The notes below the pieces were generated by a model, which was not told where the DNA came from, searched no databases, and saw only the letters and a list, made by a program, of their open reading frames with translations. This document shows, in pieces, positions 28,652 to 37,092 of a stretch of 43,811 bases of DNA (position 1 is its first letter; the number at the start of each line of letters is the position of its first letter). The stretch lies in assembly GCA_016744315.1 (NCBI GenBank), contig JADGER010000004.1:1-43811 (forward strand), given 5' to 3'. This DNA is from Sulfurovaceae bacterium. GTDB lineage: Bacteria > Campylobacterota > Campylobacteria > Campylobacterales > Sulfurovaceae. The position numbers were made by a program, and so were the translations under genes.

Positions 28652-28753
28652 TTAACCTACAAAAAGGTGATTATCAGTGAAGACTGACCAAAGTGTAATA
28701 GCTGCTGTAAGTACCATACCCCAAGCCAAAACTTTATCCATAATTACGATCAT
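28652..28753 (-). CDS. 33-residue single-helix membrane peptide in the cbb3 operon
   Basis: A 33-codon reading frame (start MIVIMDKVLAWG, end NHLFVG) with one hydrophobic helix in the middle. It fills the gap between the DUF4006 gene (10 bases) and the TPM-like gene (4 bases). AAAGGA lies about 7 bases before its ATG, so translation is likely. The sequence has W, F and Y residues in a membrane helix, like small accessory subunits of heme-copper oxidases (CcoQ/CcoM type). I do not recognise a family. It is too small to be predicted by most gene finders. Confidence 0.7.
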   Translation of the reverse strand: MIVIMDKVLAWGMVLTAAITLWSVFTDNHLFVG

Positions 28754-28763
28754 TATCTATCCT

Positions 28764-28994
28764 TTATTTAGCATCTTGGAATGCAAAGTTTGCATTCTCT
28801 GTACTATTCATTTTAAGATTGTTAATATCTAATATTGGTGCAGGATCATAAAAGTTACTAGCACTTTTTTGCTGTACGCTAATCCCCCATACCGTTAAAC
28901 CAACAAGAATCGTAAGCAATAATACTGTTGCTATCAACATTCCTGTTACACCGTGTAGACCAAATACTGCTCTATTTGTATTTTCTGCTGACAT
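28764..28994 (-). CDS. DUF4006 family membrane protein
   Basis: A 76-residue protein with the characteristic start NTNRAVFGLHGVTGMLIATVLLL and one membrane helix (about 17-37). An Asn/Ala-rich tail is predicted on the periplasmic side. DUF4006 proteins occur next to ccoP in Campylobacterota and probably belong to the cbb3 oxidase. Nine bases separate it from ccoP. The role is unknown; a small subunit or assembly factor is likely. Confidence 0.85.
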   Translation of the reverse strand: MSAENTNRAVFGLHGVTGMLIATVLLLTILVGLTVWGISVQQKSASNFYDPAPILDINNLKMNSTENANFAFQDAK

Positions 28995-29003
28995 ATAATT
29001 CTC

Positions 29004-29891
29004 CTAATTCTCTAATGAATGTAGATAGGTTGCTAAGGCTTTTTCTTGAACAGGTGTAAATCTACCCTTGAATGCTGGCATAGCACCTATAATACCTTTT
29101 TTCCCATGTTCTAGTACACTATGTACAAGAGTATTATCATAGTCAGCTATATTTGGAGCTGTACCACCATTTCCTGTACCATCAGCACCATGACATCCAG
29201 CACATACACCATAAGATGCAGGAGCTTCACCTTTCATTCCAGCAACGATATAATCAGCAATAGCTTCTGCATCTGCACCACTCGCCATACCACCTGGCAT
29301 TGCACCCATTGGATACTTGAGTTGATCAGAACCATTAGCTATTACATCTAAAATCTGCTCTTTACTCTCTCTTGTTGTAAAATCTTGTGCTTTTCCTGAG
29401 AGACCATCACCTGTCTCACCATGACATGGAGCACATTGAACAAGAAAGATTGATTCACCCATTTGTTGCAAAGTTGCTGCATCAGCATTTTTATGTTTTT
29501 CTTCAAACTTTGCTTGGTGTGCGAGTACTTCTTCATTATATTGACCAATTTGACTGAAAGCATTTACAGGATACCCTGCAAACCAGTACCATAGAGCCCA
29601 AATAATTGTAGCCAAGAATGAAAATGCCCATCCTGAAGGAAGTTCATTTTTATACTCACCAATACCATCCCAGCTATGATCAACAAGTTCACCAGTAGCC
29701 GTATCTGTTTTCATTTGATTGATATACTTGATAGATACACCAGCAGATAAGCCTGCAATTACTAATGCACCAATCATAGTAATCAAGTTAATTGGATCAC
29801 TTAAATCTATATCCATAGACATAACAACCGCAAGCGTAGCTATCATTAGCACGGCTGCAAATGCAAGTCCTTTTATCATTAACGCATTCAT
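29004..29891 (-). CDS. ccoP: cbb3 cytochrome c oxidase diheme subunit CcoP
   Basis: A 295-residue subunit with three hydrophobic segments (about 5-25, 33-55 and 88-106), where many CcoP proteins have one or two. Two periplasmic cytochrome c domains follow. Heme sites are CAPCH (153-157) and CAGCH (230-234), with Met axial-ligand candidates in YPMGAMPGG and GAMPAF. It carries electrons from soluble cytochrome c to CcoO and CcoN. Its ATG overlaps the end of ccoQ by 4 bases. Both hemes look intact. Confidence 0.96.
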   Translation of the reverse strand: MNALMIKGLAFAAVLMIATLAVVMSMDIDLSDPINLITMIGALVIAGLSAGVSIKYINQMKTDTATGELVDHSWDGIGEYKNELPSGWAFSFLATIIWALWYWFAGYPVNAFSQIGQYNEEVLAHQAKFEEKHKNADAATLQQMGESIFLVQCAPCHGETGDGLSGKAQDFTTRESKEQILDVIANGSDQLKYPMGAMPGGMASGADAEAIADYIVAGMKGEAPASYGVCAGCHGADGTGNGGTAPNIADYDNTLVHSVLEHGKKGIIGAMPAFKGRFTPVQEKALATYLHSLEN

Positions 29892-30106
29892 TTATTTTGC
29901 TCCTCATTTTCGTTCATGGTCTTAGGATTAGGAACAATTGGTTTACTGTCTATTTCATCATCCAGAGCAATATTCCCAAATTTTTCATAATCACTTTCAC
30001 CCTTTTTTTCGCTTCTATACAGGTGAATGATATACCCGTATAGCATGATTACTAAAAAGATAGTCATAAAGAAGTTGGCGTAACCTTGTAATTCTCTTAT
30101 GTCCAC
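29888..30106 (-). CDS. ccoQ: cbb3 oxidase small subunit CcoQ
   Basis: A 72-residue protein with one membrane helix (about 12-30, FFMTIFLVIMLYGYIIHLY) followed by a charged cytoplasmic tail. This size, topology and position between ccoO and ccoP identify CcoQ, which stabilises the core complex. The tail is unusually long and acidic (GNIALDDEIDSKPIVPNPK). It starts 11 bases after ccoO and overlaps ccoP by 4. Confidence 0.88.
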   Translation of the reverse strand: MDIRELQGYANFFMTIFLVIMLYGYIIHLYRSEKKGESDYEKFGNIALDDEIDSKPIVPNPKTMNENEEQNK

Positions 30107-30117
30107 TTTTTATCCTA

Positions 30118-30783
30118 TTACTTTAATCTATTCATATATGCTATGAGTGCAACAATTTCAGGAATATTTCCTGCTTCTACTGCATCTTTAACATCTTTGT
30201 TTTTCATATCAGCAGTAATAAGTTTTGCATCTGCAAGAACTTTTGGTTTATGTGCTTCCCAAGCAGCTCTTGTGCCTTGGAACTCATCACCATAAGGTGT
30301 TGCAAATACATTTTTAACTGTTACTGCTTCAGCATACGCGGTTTCAATATCAGCAATATTTGTAAACATATGTTTATATGCTGGCATAATAGACTGAGGT
30401 ACAACTGATGTAGGATCCCACATATGGTTTTCATGCCAATCTGTTGTACGGTAGTTTCCTACACGGTGAAGATCTGGACCAGTTCTTTTTGAACCCCAAA
30501 GGAACGGTCTATCATATGCATATTCACCTGAAAGTGATACTTGACCATATCTATCAGTTTCTGATTTAAATGGTCTAATCAATTGTGAGTGACAAGCGAT
30601 ACAAGCGTCTTTTTTATAAACTTCTTTCCCTGCAAGCTCAAGTACAGTGTAAGGCTTAAGCCCTACAACTGGTCTTGATGCTTCTGCAAAGTTTGGCAAG
30701 ATCTCAACAAGACCTGCAAATGCGATAACTAAAAATACTCCTACAGAGAAGAAGAATGGATTTTTTTCTAACCAATGAAACAT
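30118..30783 (-). CDS. ccoO: cbb3 oxidase monoheme cytochrome c subunit CcoO
   Basis: A 221-residue subunit with an N-terminal membrane anchor (about 10-30), the heme c site CIACH (61-65), and conserved CcoO words GSKRTGPDLHRVG (97-109) and MPAY (133-136) with the axial Met. It passes electrons from CcoP to CcoN. It lies 14 bases downstream of ccoN in the operon. Confidence 0.96.
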   Translation of the reverse strand: MFHWLEKNPFFFSVGVFLVIAFAGLVEILPNFAEASRPVVGLKPYTVLELAGKEVYKKDACIACHSQLIRPFKSETDRYGQVSLSGEYAYDRPFLWGSKRTGPDLHRVGNYRTTDWHENHMWDPTSVVPQSIMPAYKHMFTNIADIETAYAEAVTVKNVFATPYGDEFQGTRAAWEAHKPKVLADAKLITADMKNKDVKDAVEAGNIPEIVALIAYMNRLK

Positions 30784-30797
30784 AATAACCTACCTCC

Positions 30798-32264
30798 TTA
30801 TGCCATAGGTGATTTAAACTGTGGCTCTTGAGTTAATTCTCTAGAAACTGTCATAGTTTTAATCATATTGTATGCGAACATTAAGAAACCTGTTAGGTAT
30901 AAAACACCTGAAAGGGCTCTAATAGCATAGTAAGGGTGAAGTACTGCAACTGTATCAATAAATGAATACATTAAGTTACCATACTCATCAACAGCTCTCC
31001 ACATCATACCTTGTGTAATACCTGCAATCCACATAGAAGTAAAGTAGAGAACAACAGCTGTAGTTTGAAGCCAGAATTGTTTTTCCATTAAACTTTTAGA
31101 ATAGATTTCTCTTTTGAACATTCTTGGAGCCATATGGAAAAGTGCTGCCATAATCATAAAGACAACCCAACCAAGTACACCATCGTGAACATGTCCTGGA
31201 ATCCAATCTGTAAAGTGTGCAATTGCATTTACTGATTTGATTGCTTGAATTGGACCTTCAAGAGTTGAAAGCATATAGAATGTAGATGCTAGTACCATAA
31301 ATTTAATAAGTGGATTTTCTGTTAACTGATTCCACTCACCCTTCATAGTAAGGAGCATATTAATCGCCGAGCCCCAAGATGGAAGAATTAGAATTATAGA
31401 GAATACTGACCCCATAGTTTGCATCCAATCTGGAACTGTAGAGTAAAGAAGGTGGTGCGAACCAGCCCAAAGATAAACAAACATTAGACCCCAAAAAGAG
31501 AGTAGTGAGAGTTTATATGAGTAGATAGCTTGACCTGACTCTTTTGGGAGGAAGTAATATATCATAGCAACAATAGGAACAGTAAAACCAAATGCAACAG
31601 CATTATGACCATACCACCACTGTACAAGTGCATCATTTGTACCAGAATACATTGAAACAGAGTGCATGAAATTACCAAGACCTTCTGTAGCAAAATAAGT
31701 AGGTACAGACATATTATTAAAGAGATAAAGCATAGCTATACCTAAGAATGTAGCAATATAGTACCACATAGAGATATACAATGATTTTTCTCTTCTAATT
31801 CCGATAAGACCAAAGAGTGAAGTACCCCAAGCTACCCAAATAAGAACAATAACAATATCTATTGGCCACTCATATTGTGCATACTCTTTAGATTGACTGT
31901 ATCCTAAAAGAAGAGAAACAGTTGCCACAAGAGCACCCACAAAATAGAGCCAAAAATGAAGTTTTCCAACAAACATTAAAAACTTTGATTCAGCCATAGA
32001 GACTTTAAGTACTCTCTGCCCAACATAATAGAATGTCGCGAAGACACCACTTAGTGTAAATCCAAAAATAACCGTATTAGTATGAACTGGTCTTAATCGT
32101 GAGAATGTACCATATTCACCTAGCATGTAGTTGAGTTCTGGAAATGCCATTTGAGCCGCGATAAGCGTACCCAAAAGCATACCTAAAAATCCAAACAAAA
32201 TCGTCGTATAAGTAAACAATTTTGCTACAGAATAATCATATTCTAATGCAGCGTTTGATTGCAT
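30798..32264 (-). CDS. ccoN: cbb3 oxidase catalytic subunit CcoN
   Basis: A 488-residue subunit with about 12 membrane helices. It carries H61 (RPVHTN) for the low-spin heme, WYGHNAVAFGF with the copper-B His, SHHLLY with two more copper ligands, and HVHDGVLGW for the heme ligands. It reduces oxygen to water at high affinity and pumps protons. It is the first gene of the cco operon; the ribosome binding site is AAGGGGG. A minus-strand -10 (TATAAT) lies upstream at 32319-32324. Confidence 0.97.
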   Translation of the reverse strand: MQSNAALEYDYSVAKLFTYTTILFGFLGMLLGTLIAAQMAFPELNYMLGEYGTFSRLRPVHTNTVIFGFTLSGVFATFYYVGQRVLKVSMAESKFLMFVGKLHFWLYFVGALVATVSLLLGYSQSKEYAQYEWPIDIVIVLIWVAWGTSLFGLIGIRREKSLYISMWYYIATFLGIAMLYLFNNMSVPTYFATEGLGNFMHSVSMYSGTNDALVQWWYGHNAVAFGFTVPIVAMIYYFLPKESGQAIYSYKLSLLSFWGLMFVYLWAGSHHLLYSTVPDWMQTMGSVFSIILILPSWGSAINMLLTMKGEWNQLTENPLIKFMVLASTFYMLSTLEGPIQAIKSVNAIAHFTDWIPGHVHDGVLGWVVFMIMAALFHMAPRMFKREIYSKSLMEKQFWLQTTAVVLYFTSMWIAGITQGMMWRAVDEYGNLMYSFIDTVAVLHPYYAIRALSGVLYLTGFLMFAYNMIKTMTVSRELTQEPQFKSPMA

Positions 32265-32290
32265 GCAATACCCCCTTGAAAAAATTACTA

Positions 32291-32324
32291 TAGTCTAATG
32301 AAACAGACTAAACCGTAAATTATA
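32291..32324 (-). promoter_or_regulatory. Candidate ccoN promoter with inverted repeat
   Basis: TATAAT on the minus strand at 32319-32324 lies 54 bases upstream of the ccoN ATG. A 6-bp inverted repeat TAGTCT/AGACTA (32291-32296 and 32305-32310) sits just downstream of it, a candidate site for oxygen or redox control. No -35 match. Confidence 0.4.
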
Positions 32325-32430
32325 AGATGATTTTTTGTAAGAGATGCTTAATAAATAAACTTTGCAATAAGTATAGATATATTAAGTTTTTTTTAAAGAA
32401 AGTTGTTTCAAATTACCACATAAAAATGTG

Positions 32431-32457
32431 CTAATAGGAGAAAAGAACTCCTATTAG
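32431..32457 (-). terminator. Terminator after the DUF1566/Lcl-like gene
   Basis: CTAATAGGAG and CTCCTATTAG form a perfect 10-bp stem with a 7-base loop, starting 7 bases beyond the stop at 32464. On the minus strand it is followed by CACATTTTTATG with five T. A second small palindrome, CACAT-AAAA-ATGTG (32417-32430), adjoins it. Confidence 0.75.
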
Positions 32458-32463
32458 TAGTTA

Positions 32464-32868
32464 CTATTTAGAGATTCTTATACAACGAACATAACGGTCA
32501 TAACTTTTACCATTACCATCAATTGCACCATCTTTAAACTTAACACCCCATACTTTATCTATATCACCTGTATAGGGAGTTGATGACCAATAGTAGTAAG
32601 ATTCAACTGATGAAAAGCCATCAAGAATTGCAGGATCATATTTTTTGTAATCAACGATAGTAAGAAGTTCATTGATAGTTGGAATACGCCAATCATCATA
32701 TTTATCTATCTTTAACTCTTTACATACTTGTTTTGCCTCATCAAATGTCACTTTTTGGACTATTACTGATTGTGTATCTTGCCACATAAAACCAGTTTTT
32801 TTATGAAATACCATATCTCCAGCATGTAAAACCCCTATACTTAATAAAACCAATAGAACACTTTTCAT
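32464..32868 (-). CDS. Secreted DUF1566/Lcl C-terminal-type domain protein
   Basis: A 134-residue exported protein with a signal peptide (1-16). A single DUF1566/Lcl-like domain follows: FHKKTGFMWQD near the start, then DDWRIPTINELLTIVDY (58-74), YYYWSSTPY (91-99), and RYVRCIRI at the end. The domain is common in surface and fimbrial-type proteins of bacteria and belongs to a fold related to C-type lectin or formylglycine-generating enzymes. The two Cys (about 48 and 129) could form a disulfide. It is a single gene with its own terminator; the ligand is unknown. Confidence 0.85.
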   Translation of the reverse strand: MKSVLLVLLSIGVLHAGDMVFHKKTGFMWQDTQSVIVQKVTFDEAKQVCKELKIDKYDDWRIPTINELLTIVDYKKYDPAILDGFSSVESYYYWSSTPYTGDIDKVWGVKFKDGAIDGNGKSYDRYVRCIRISK

Positions 32869-32909
32869 TCTAACTCCTTTTTATTTTTTAGCTAACTATG
32901 TATTATAAG

Positions 32910-33950
32910 TTATGCTTTCCCTTTGGCTTGTTGTATTGAGTCAATATATTGATAATCTATAACAATTGTATGTTCTTTGGGAAGATTAGAGGCAACTCTT
33001 TCTATCATAGCTTCAAAATCTTCAAAAAGATAGTTTGCCATAGAGCCAGGAATTGGATTAATTTCATTTAAAAGTACTTCGCCTCCAACAACAAAAAAAT
33101 CACAACGGATAATAGAACCCAAAAAGAGTGGGTCATATATTTTTTTGAATGTTTCTTGGATTTTATCACTTAGCTCAGTACTTATACTAGCTTTACTTAC
33201 TTGTTCATCACGAGAAAAATCCATGTATTTTTTTTCAAAATCTAAAAATTCTTCTTTTTGTGGCTCTTCGATAATAGAAAGTTCCCACTCTTTACTTTTT
33301 GTACCAGCTTGATTATATTCTCTTACTCCATCAATAAAAGGCTCAATGATTACATCACTATCAAATTCAAAAGCAACATCAAGAGCATACTCTAGTTGAG
33401 ATTCTTCTTTGATAATACTTACACCAATACTACTTCCTAATCTTACAGGTTTGATGATAACAGGATAGGATAATGTAAGTTTTCTCTCATCATTTTTACA
33501 GAGGTGTTGATACTCTACTACTTTTACCCCTAAACTCTCTGCTAAAAATTTTGTATAGAGTTTATTATAACTTAAGGCTGACGCTTCTACTCTTGGTGAG
33601 ATAAAAGGTACTTTATAAAACTCCATGAGCGAGGCAATTTTACCATCTTCTCCATCTCTTCCATGGATAAGGTTTAATGCTACTTTTATCTCTATAGCTT
33701 TACTCCCAAACATTGTATCAACAAAGAAACCGCCACTTTTGAGAGTAATATTCTTACTTTTTTTATATTTTCCCGAACTAAATAGACTAGATTTCATATT
33801 GTCTGAATCAATCAGATAGAAATCACGATTTTTATCTACAAAAATAAAACTTAATTCACTATTTTTAAGTACCTTTTTCATTGTAATGGCACTTACGATA
33901 CTAATCTCATGTTCGTAGCTTGACCCACCAAATACTATTGCAATTTTCAT
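32910..33950 (-). CDS. ddl: D-alanine--D-alanine ligase
   Basis: A 346-residue ATP-grasp enzyme. The ATG at 33950 is preferred over an in-frame TTG nine bases upstream, because the AAAAGG ribosome binding site would be too close to the TTG. Conserved elements are IAIVFGGSSYEHEIS at the start, HGRDGEDG, KPVRLGSSIGV (ATP-binding loop), and EINPIPGSM (Mg-binding and substrate loop). It makes the D-Ala-D-Ala dipeptide for peptidoglycan in the cytoplasm. Its candidate promoter TGCTAAAAT lies in the short gap before the gene at 34008. Confidence 0.96.
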   Translation of the reverse strand: MKIAIVFGGSSYEHEISIVSAITMKKVLKNSELSFIFVDKNRDFYLIDSDNMKSSLFSSGKYKKSKNITLKSGGFFVDTMFGSKAIEIKVALNLIHGRDGEDGKIASLMEFYKVPFISPRVEASALSYNKLYTKFLAESLGVKVVEYQHLCKNDERKLTLSYPVIIKPVRLGSSIGVSIIKEESQLEYALDVAFEFDSDVIIEPFIDGVREYNQAGTKSKEWELSIIEEPQKEEFLDFEKKYMDFSRDEQVSKASISTELSDKIQETFKKIYDPLFLGSIIRCDFFVVGGEVLLNEINPIPGSMANYLFEDFEAMIERVASNLPKEHTIVIDYQYIDSIQQAKGKA

Positions 33951-34007
33951 ATATATCAAACCTTTTATCTTAAATTAGGCGTATTTTAGCATAGTATTGA
34001 TTATAAT

Positions 34008-34343
34008 CTAAAAAATTAGCCAGTTCTCCATAGAAAAAGCGTCTTTTGTTATGGGCATAGTTTTCCATCCATAAGACTCTAAGTACATCATTCTTCCACC
34101 AAAATATCCTACTACATAATGCTCTTTATAGATGGGAAATCCTCCCATATCAAAAAGTTGGAATATTTGAGTGTACTCTTTTGCTTGATGGTAGTTTGAA
34201 AATTCTACAGTATGTATGGCTTCTAGTGAGGCTTGTAGCATCTCATTTTTATGCATACTTTTACTAAGACTGTAATAGGAAGGGTAGGTTAGTATAGGAT
34301 CTTCTATAAAATCGGAAATATATAAGCGTTCTTTAGTTTTCAT
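34008..34343 (-). CDS. Hypothetical protein of about 111 residues
   Basis: From the ATG at 34343 the protein starts MKTKERLYISDF and ends SMENWLIF. It is rich in Tyr, Phe and Gly in the second half (FDMGGFPIYKEHYVVGYFGGRMMYLESYGW), suggesting a compact soluble fold. I do not recognise it. The ATG has no purine-rich ribosome binding site. The frame stays open upstream, through the hairpin and into porB, but only from GTG codons. It lies downstream of porB across a 13-bp hairpin. The start is uncertain and the gene moderately so. Confidence 0.5.
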   Translation of the reverse strand: MKTKERLYISDFIEDPILTYPSYYSLSKSMHKNEMLQASLEAIHTVEFSNYHQAKEYTQIFQLFDMGGFPIYKEHYVVGYFGGRMMYLESYGWKTMPITKDAFSMENWLIF

Positions 34344-34367
34344 AGAAAGGAGTATAGTAGATTTTGT

Positions 34368-34398
34368 ATTAAGAGTATCTATAAAAGATACTCTTAAT
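34368..34398 (-). terminator. Perfect 13-bp hairpin after the porCDAB operon
   Basis: ATTAAGAGTATCT and AGATACTCTTAAT pair perfectly around a 5-base loop, beginning 13 bases beyond the porB stop. The T tract is missing, so it may act as a weak terminator, an attenuator for the gene at 34343, or an mRNA 3'-end stabiliser. Confidence 0.6.
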
Positions 34399-34410
34399 AT
34401 GTTATGGAGA

Positions 34411-35364
34411 TTAAACTCTTGCTTCTTCTCTTCTTTGGAGCATGTTCCAGTACTTATCAATATCACTTTGAATAAGTTCTATTACATGTTTGTTTTCTGG
34501 TTTGAAAAGGTGCTTATAACGCCCTTGAGCGCTAAGATACTCTTCAACTGGCATAACATTTTTTGGTCTATAAAGAATGTTAAGCTCATGTCCATCAAGA
34601 ATTTCATATACAGGGAACATCAAAGTATCTGTTGCTAAGTCTGTGATATGAATAGTATCTTTTGGATCAAATCTCCACTCTGTACAACAAGCAGAAACAG
34701 TGTTAATAAAACAAGGTCCTTCAGTCTCTAGAGCTTTTTGGAAACCTTTAGCCATACTTTTCCATTTGTTTGGAGCAAGTTGTGCTACATAAGGAGCACC
34801 ATGTGCTGCCATAATAGAAACGATATCTTTTTTCTTCTCTTTTTTACCATAGCTATGTGTACCAGCTTGAGCAGTAGAAGTAGTTGCACCAATAGGTGTA
34901 GCTGAACTTCTTTGTCCACCTGTGTTAGCATAGTTTTCGTTGTCAAGACAGATATATGTAAAGTCATGACCTCTTTCCATAGCTCCTGAAAGCCACTGGA
35001 AACCAATATCAAAAGTACTACCATCACCACCAAATGCTACAAACTTCACTGGAGCATCGTTGTCTTTGAGTGTACCTTTTCTCTTTCTTACTTGGTGCAT
35101 AACTTGAGAAGCAGTAACAGCTGTTGCTGCATTTTCAAAACCAATATGAATCCAAGAAGTATCCCAAGAAGTATATGGATATACCGCTGTTGATACTTCA
35201 AGACAACCTGTATTTGCAGAGATAACAAGGTTATCATCTGTACAGTTCATAAGCTCTCTAACAATCATAGAGTGAGCACATCCAGGACAAAGAGTGTGTG
35301 CACCCTCAAATCTATCATTATTCGTAGAGAACTCTTTTAAGTTCTTAATTGATGTAATTGCCAT
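34411..35364 (-). CDS. porB: Pyruvate:ferredoxin oxidoreductase beta subunit
   Basis: A 317-residue thiamine-diphosphate-binding subunit. LCPGCAHSM (C26, C29), C54 (NTGCLEV) and a Cys in SACCTEWRF provide the proximal iron-sulfur cluster. GDGSTFDIGFQWLSGA is the thiamine diphosphate/Mg motif, with NYANTGGQRS downstream. It catalyses reversible oxidative decarboxylation of pyruvate to acetyl-CoA, important in the reductive TCA cycle of these bacteria. It is the last gene of porCDAB, 2 bases after porA, and is followed by a hairpin. A related 2-oxoacid substrate cannot be excluded. Confidence 0.94.
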   Translation of the reverse strand: MAITSIKNLKEFSTNNDRFEGAHTLCPGCAHSMIVRELMNCTDDNLVISANTGCLEVSTAVYPYTSWDTSWIHIGFENAATAVTASQVMHQVRKRKGTLKDNDAPVKFVAFGGDGSTFDIGFQWLSGAMERGHDFTYICLDNENYANTGGQRSSATPIGATTSTAQAGTHSYGKKEKKKDIVSIMAAHGAPYVAQLAPNKWKSMAKGFQKALETEGPCFINTVSACCTEWRFDPKDTIHITDLATDTLMFPVYEILDGHELNILYRPKNVMPVEEYLSAQGRYKHLFKPENKHVIELIQSDIDKYWNMLQRREEARV

Positions 35365-35366
35365 TC

Positions 35367-36599
35367 TTAGCTCCTTTCTGTTTTGAAAAATCCAAGTTTA
35401 GGTCCTCTAAGTCCACTAAACTGCTGAATATTTGTTGTGATATGACCAGCTTCTATATTATCTACTTGCTCTGAATAAATTCTCTCTGCTTCTGCAATAG
35501 AAAAGTCACGACCACCAAGACCATAAATAAAGTTTGTCATCATTGGTCTATTATTAGATGTATACATAGCAGCAGTTACTTCATTAAAGAATGCACCCAT
35601 CGCGCCACCTGGAGATGAACGATCTGTTACAGCAATAGCTTTACAGTTTTTAAGAGCTTCTCTTACTTCTTCATAAGGGAATGGTCTAAAGCATCTCATA
35701 GCAACAACACCTGCTTTGATACCTTTTTCTCTCATGTTTTTAGCTGCAACTCTAGCAGTCTCAACTGTAGTACCAAGACCCATAATAACTACATCAGCGT
35801 CTTCCATATCGTAGCTTTCAACTCTGTTGTATTCTCTACCAGTAAGCTCTTTAAACTCAGCAAAAACAGCATCTATTACTGGTTTTGAATCCATAATAGC
35901 TTTATGTTGTTTTGCTTTGTGTTCAAAATGCCAATCTTCTTCAGTTTGTGCACCATAAGTTACAGGTCTTGAAAAATCAAGCATATCATCAATAGGTTGA
36001 ATTTTACCTACAAAATTAATAGCTGCTTCATCTGTAAGTGGGTATACATTTTGAGCTGTGTGAGATGTGATAAATCCATCTTGGTGAATCATCATTGGAA
36101 GTCTCACTGCTGGATCTTCAGCAATCTTAAATGCACATAATGCAAGGTCATATGCCTCTTGAGCATTGAATGCACCAGCTTGAAGCCAACCACTATCACG
36201 ACCTAAATACATATCAGCATGGTCACCACGAACATTAAGTGGAGATGCTAATGCACGGTTTACAACATTAAGCACGATAGGAAGTCTCATTCCTGATGCT
36301 TGATAAAGTACCTCTGCCATTAGAGCAAAACCTTGTGATGATGTAGCTGTTGATACACGACCACCAGAAGCAGAAGCACCAATACATCCTGACATAGCAG
36401 CATGTTCAGACTCAACCATTACAAATTCACCGTCGATATAACCATTAGCTACATAACTACCATAGTTTTCAACGATAGGTGTAGATGGAGTAATAGGATA
36501 TGCTACAACAACATCAACATCAGCTTGTCTTAAAGCTTGAGATGCAGCGTAATTACCATCCCATACTTCTCTTTCGTTTAAATCAAATTTTACTGCCAT
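35367..36599 (-). CDS. porA: Pyruvate:ferredoxin oxidoreductase alpha subunit
   Basis: A 410-residue subunit with the N-terminal YPITPSTPIVE motif (about 35-45) that binds substrate and thiamine diphosphate, and ESEHAAMSGCIGASASG typical of the pyrimidine-binding domain. The later AVTDRSSPGGAMGAF belongs to the C-terminal domain. It pairs with porB to form the catalytic site. It lies between porD (9 bases) and porB (2 bases). Confidence 0.95.
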   Translation of the reverse strand: MAVKFDLNEREVWDGNYAASQALRQADVDVVVAYPITPSTPIVENYGSYVANGYIDGEFVMVESEHAAMSGCIGASASGGRVSTATSSQGFALMAEVLYQASGMRLPIVLNVVNRALASPLNVRGDHADMYLGRDSGWLQAGAFNAQEAYDLALCAFKIAEDPAVRLPMMIHQDGFITSHTAQNVYPLTDEAAINFVGKIQPIDDMLDFSRPVTYGAQTEEDWHFEHKAKQHKAIMDSKPVIDAVFAEFKELTGREYNRVESYDMEDADVVIMGLGTTVETARVAAKNMREKGIKAGVVAMRCFRPFPYEEVREALKNCKAIAVTDRSSPGGAMGAFFNEVTAAMYTSNNRPMMTNFIYGLGGRDFSIAEAERIYSEQVDNIEAGHITTNIQQFSGLRGPKLGFFKTERS

Positions 36600-36608
36600 A
36601 ATGACCCC

Positions 36609-37079
36609 TTATTTTTTCTCTTTTTTCTTTTTCTCTGGCCAATCAGCTAAAGATTCACCTAAGTCAGTATGTTCACCAAACATTAAGAGTGATTTTGGAT
36701 TTGTAGGACAAACCTCTACACAAACACCACACCCTTTACAGTGATCATAGTCAATACCTAGCATCTGCTTATCTCTAGAGATGATAGATGTATCAGGACA
36801 CCATACCCAACAGTTTTGACAATCAATACAAATATCTCTGTTGTAAACTGGTTTAATAACTCTCCAAGAAGCAACAGTTGCTGTATAAGAGTTAAAATTA
36901 GAGTATGCTCTCTCTTCAGATTTTTTAAGTGATATATCTGAAGCGTCTCCTTCAAATGATGCTAATACAGAACCCTGTGTTACTTCATCCCAACCTAAAA
37001 GGTCAAAACCAGCTTCAAGTTGATGTTTCCCTCTATTGTCATTTGCCAATAAGTCTAATTCTTGTGCTTCTACACTCAT
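36609..37079 (-). CDS. porD: Pyruvate:ferredoxin oxidoreductase delta subunit (2x 4Fe-4S)
   Basis: A 156-residue ferredoxin-like subunit. Two complete 4Fe-4S motifs are C84-x2-C87-x2-C90-x3-C94-P and C114-x2-C117-x2-C120-x3-C124-P. The N-terminal 75 residues are longer than in the roughly 100-residue PorD of many organisms and contain LEAGFDLLGWDEVTQGSVLA. It moves electrons from the catalytic subunits to ferredoxin or flavodoxin. The start is supported by a GAGGGG ribosome binding site. The C-terminus is a poly-Lys tail. Confidence 0.93.
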   Translation of the reverse strand: MSVEAQELDLLANDNRGKHQLEAGFDLLGWDEVTQGSVLASFEGDASDISLKKSEERAYSNFNSYTATVASWRVIKPVYNRDICIDCQNCWVWCPDTSIISRDKQMLGIDYDHCKGCGVCVEVCPTNPKSLLMFGEHTDLGESLADWPEKKKKEKK

Positions 37080-37092
37080 ATTTTACCCCTCT

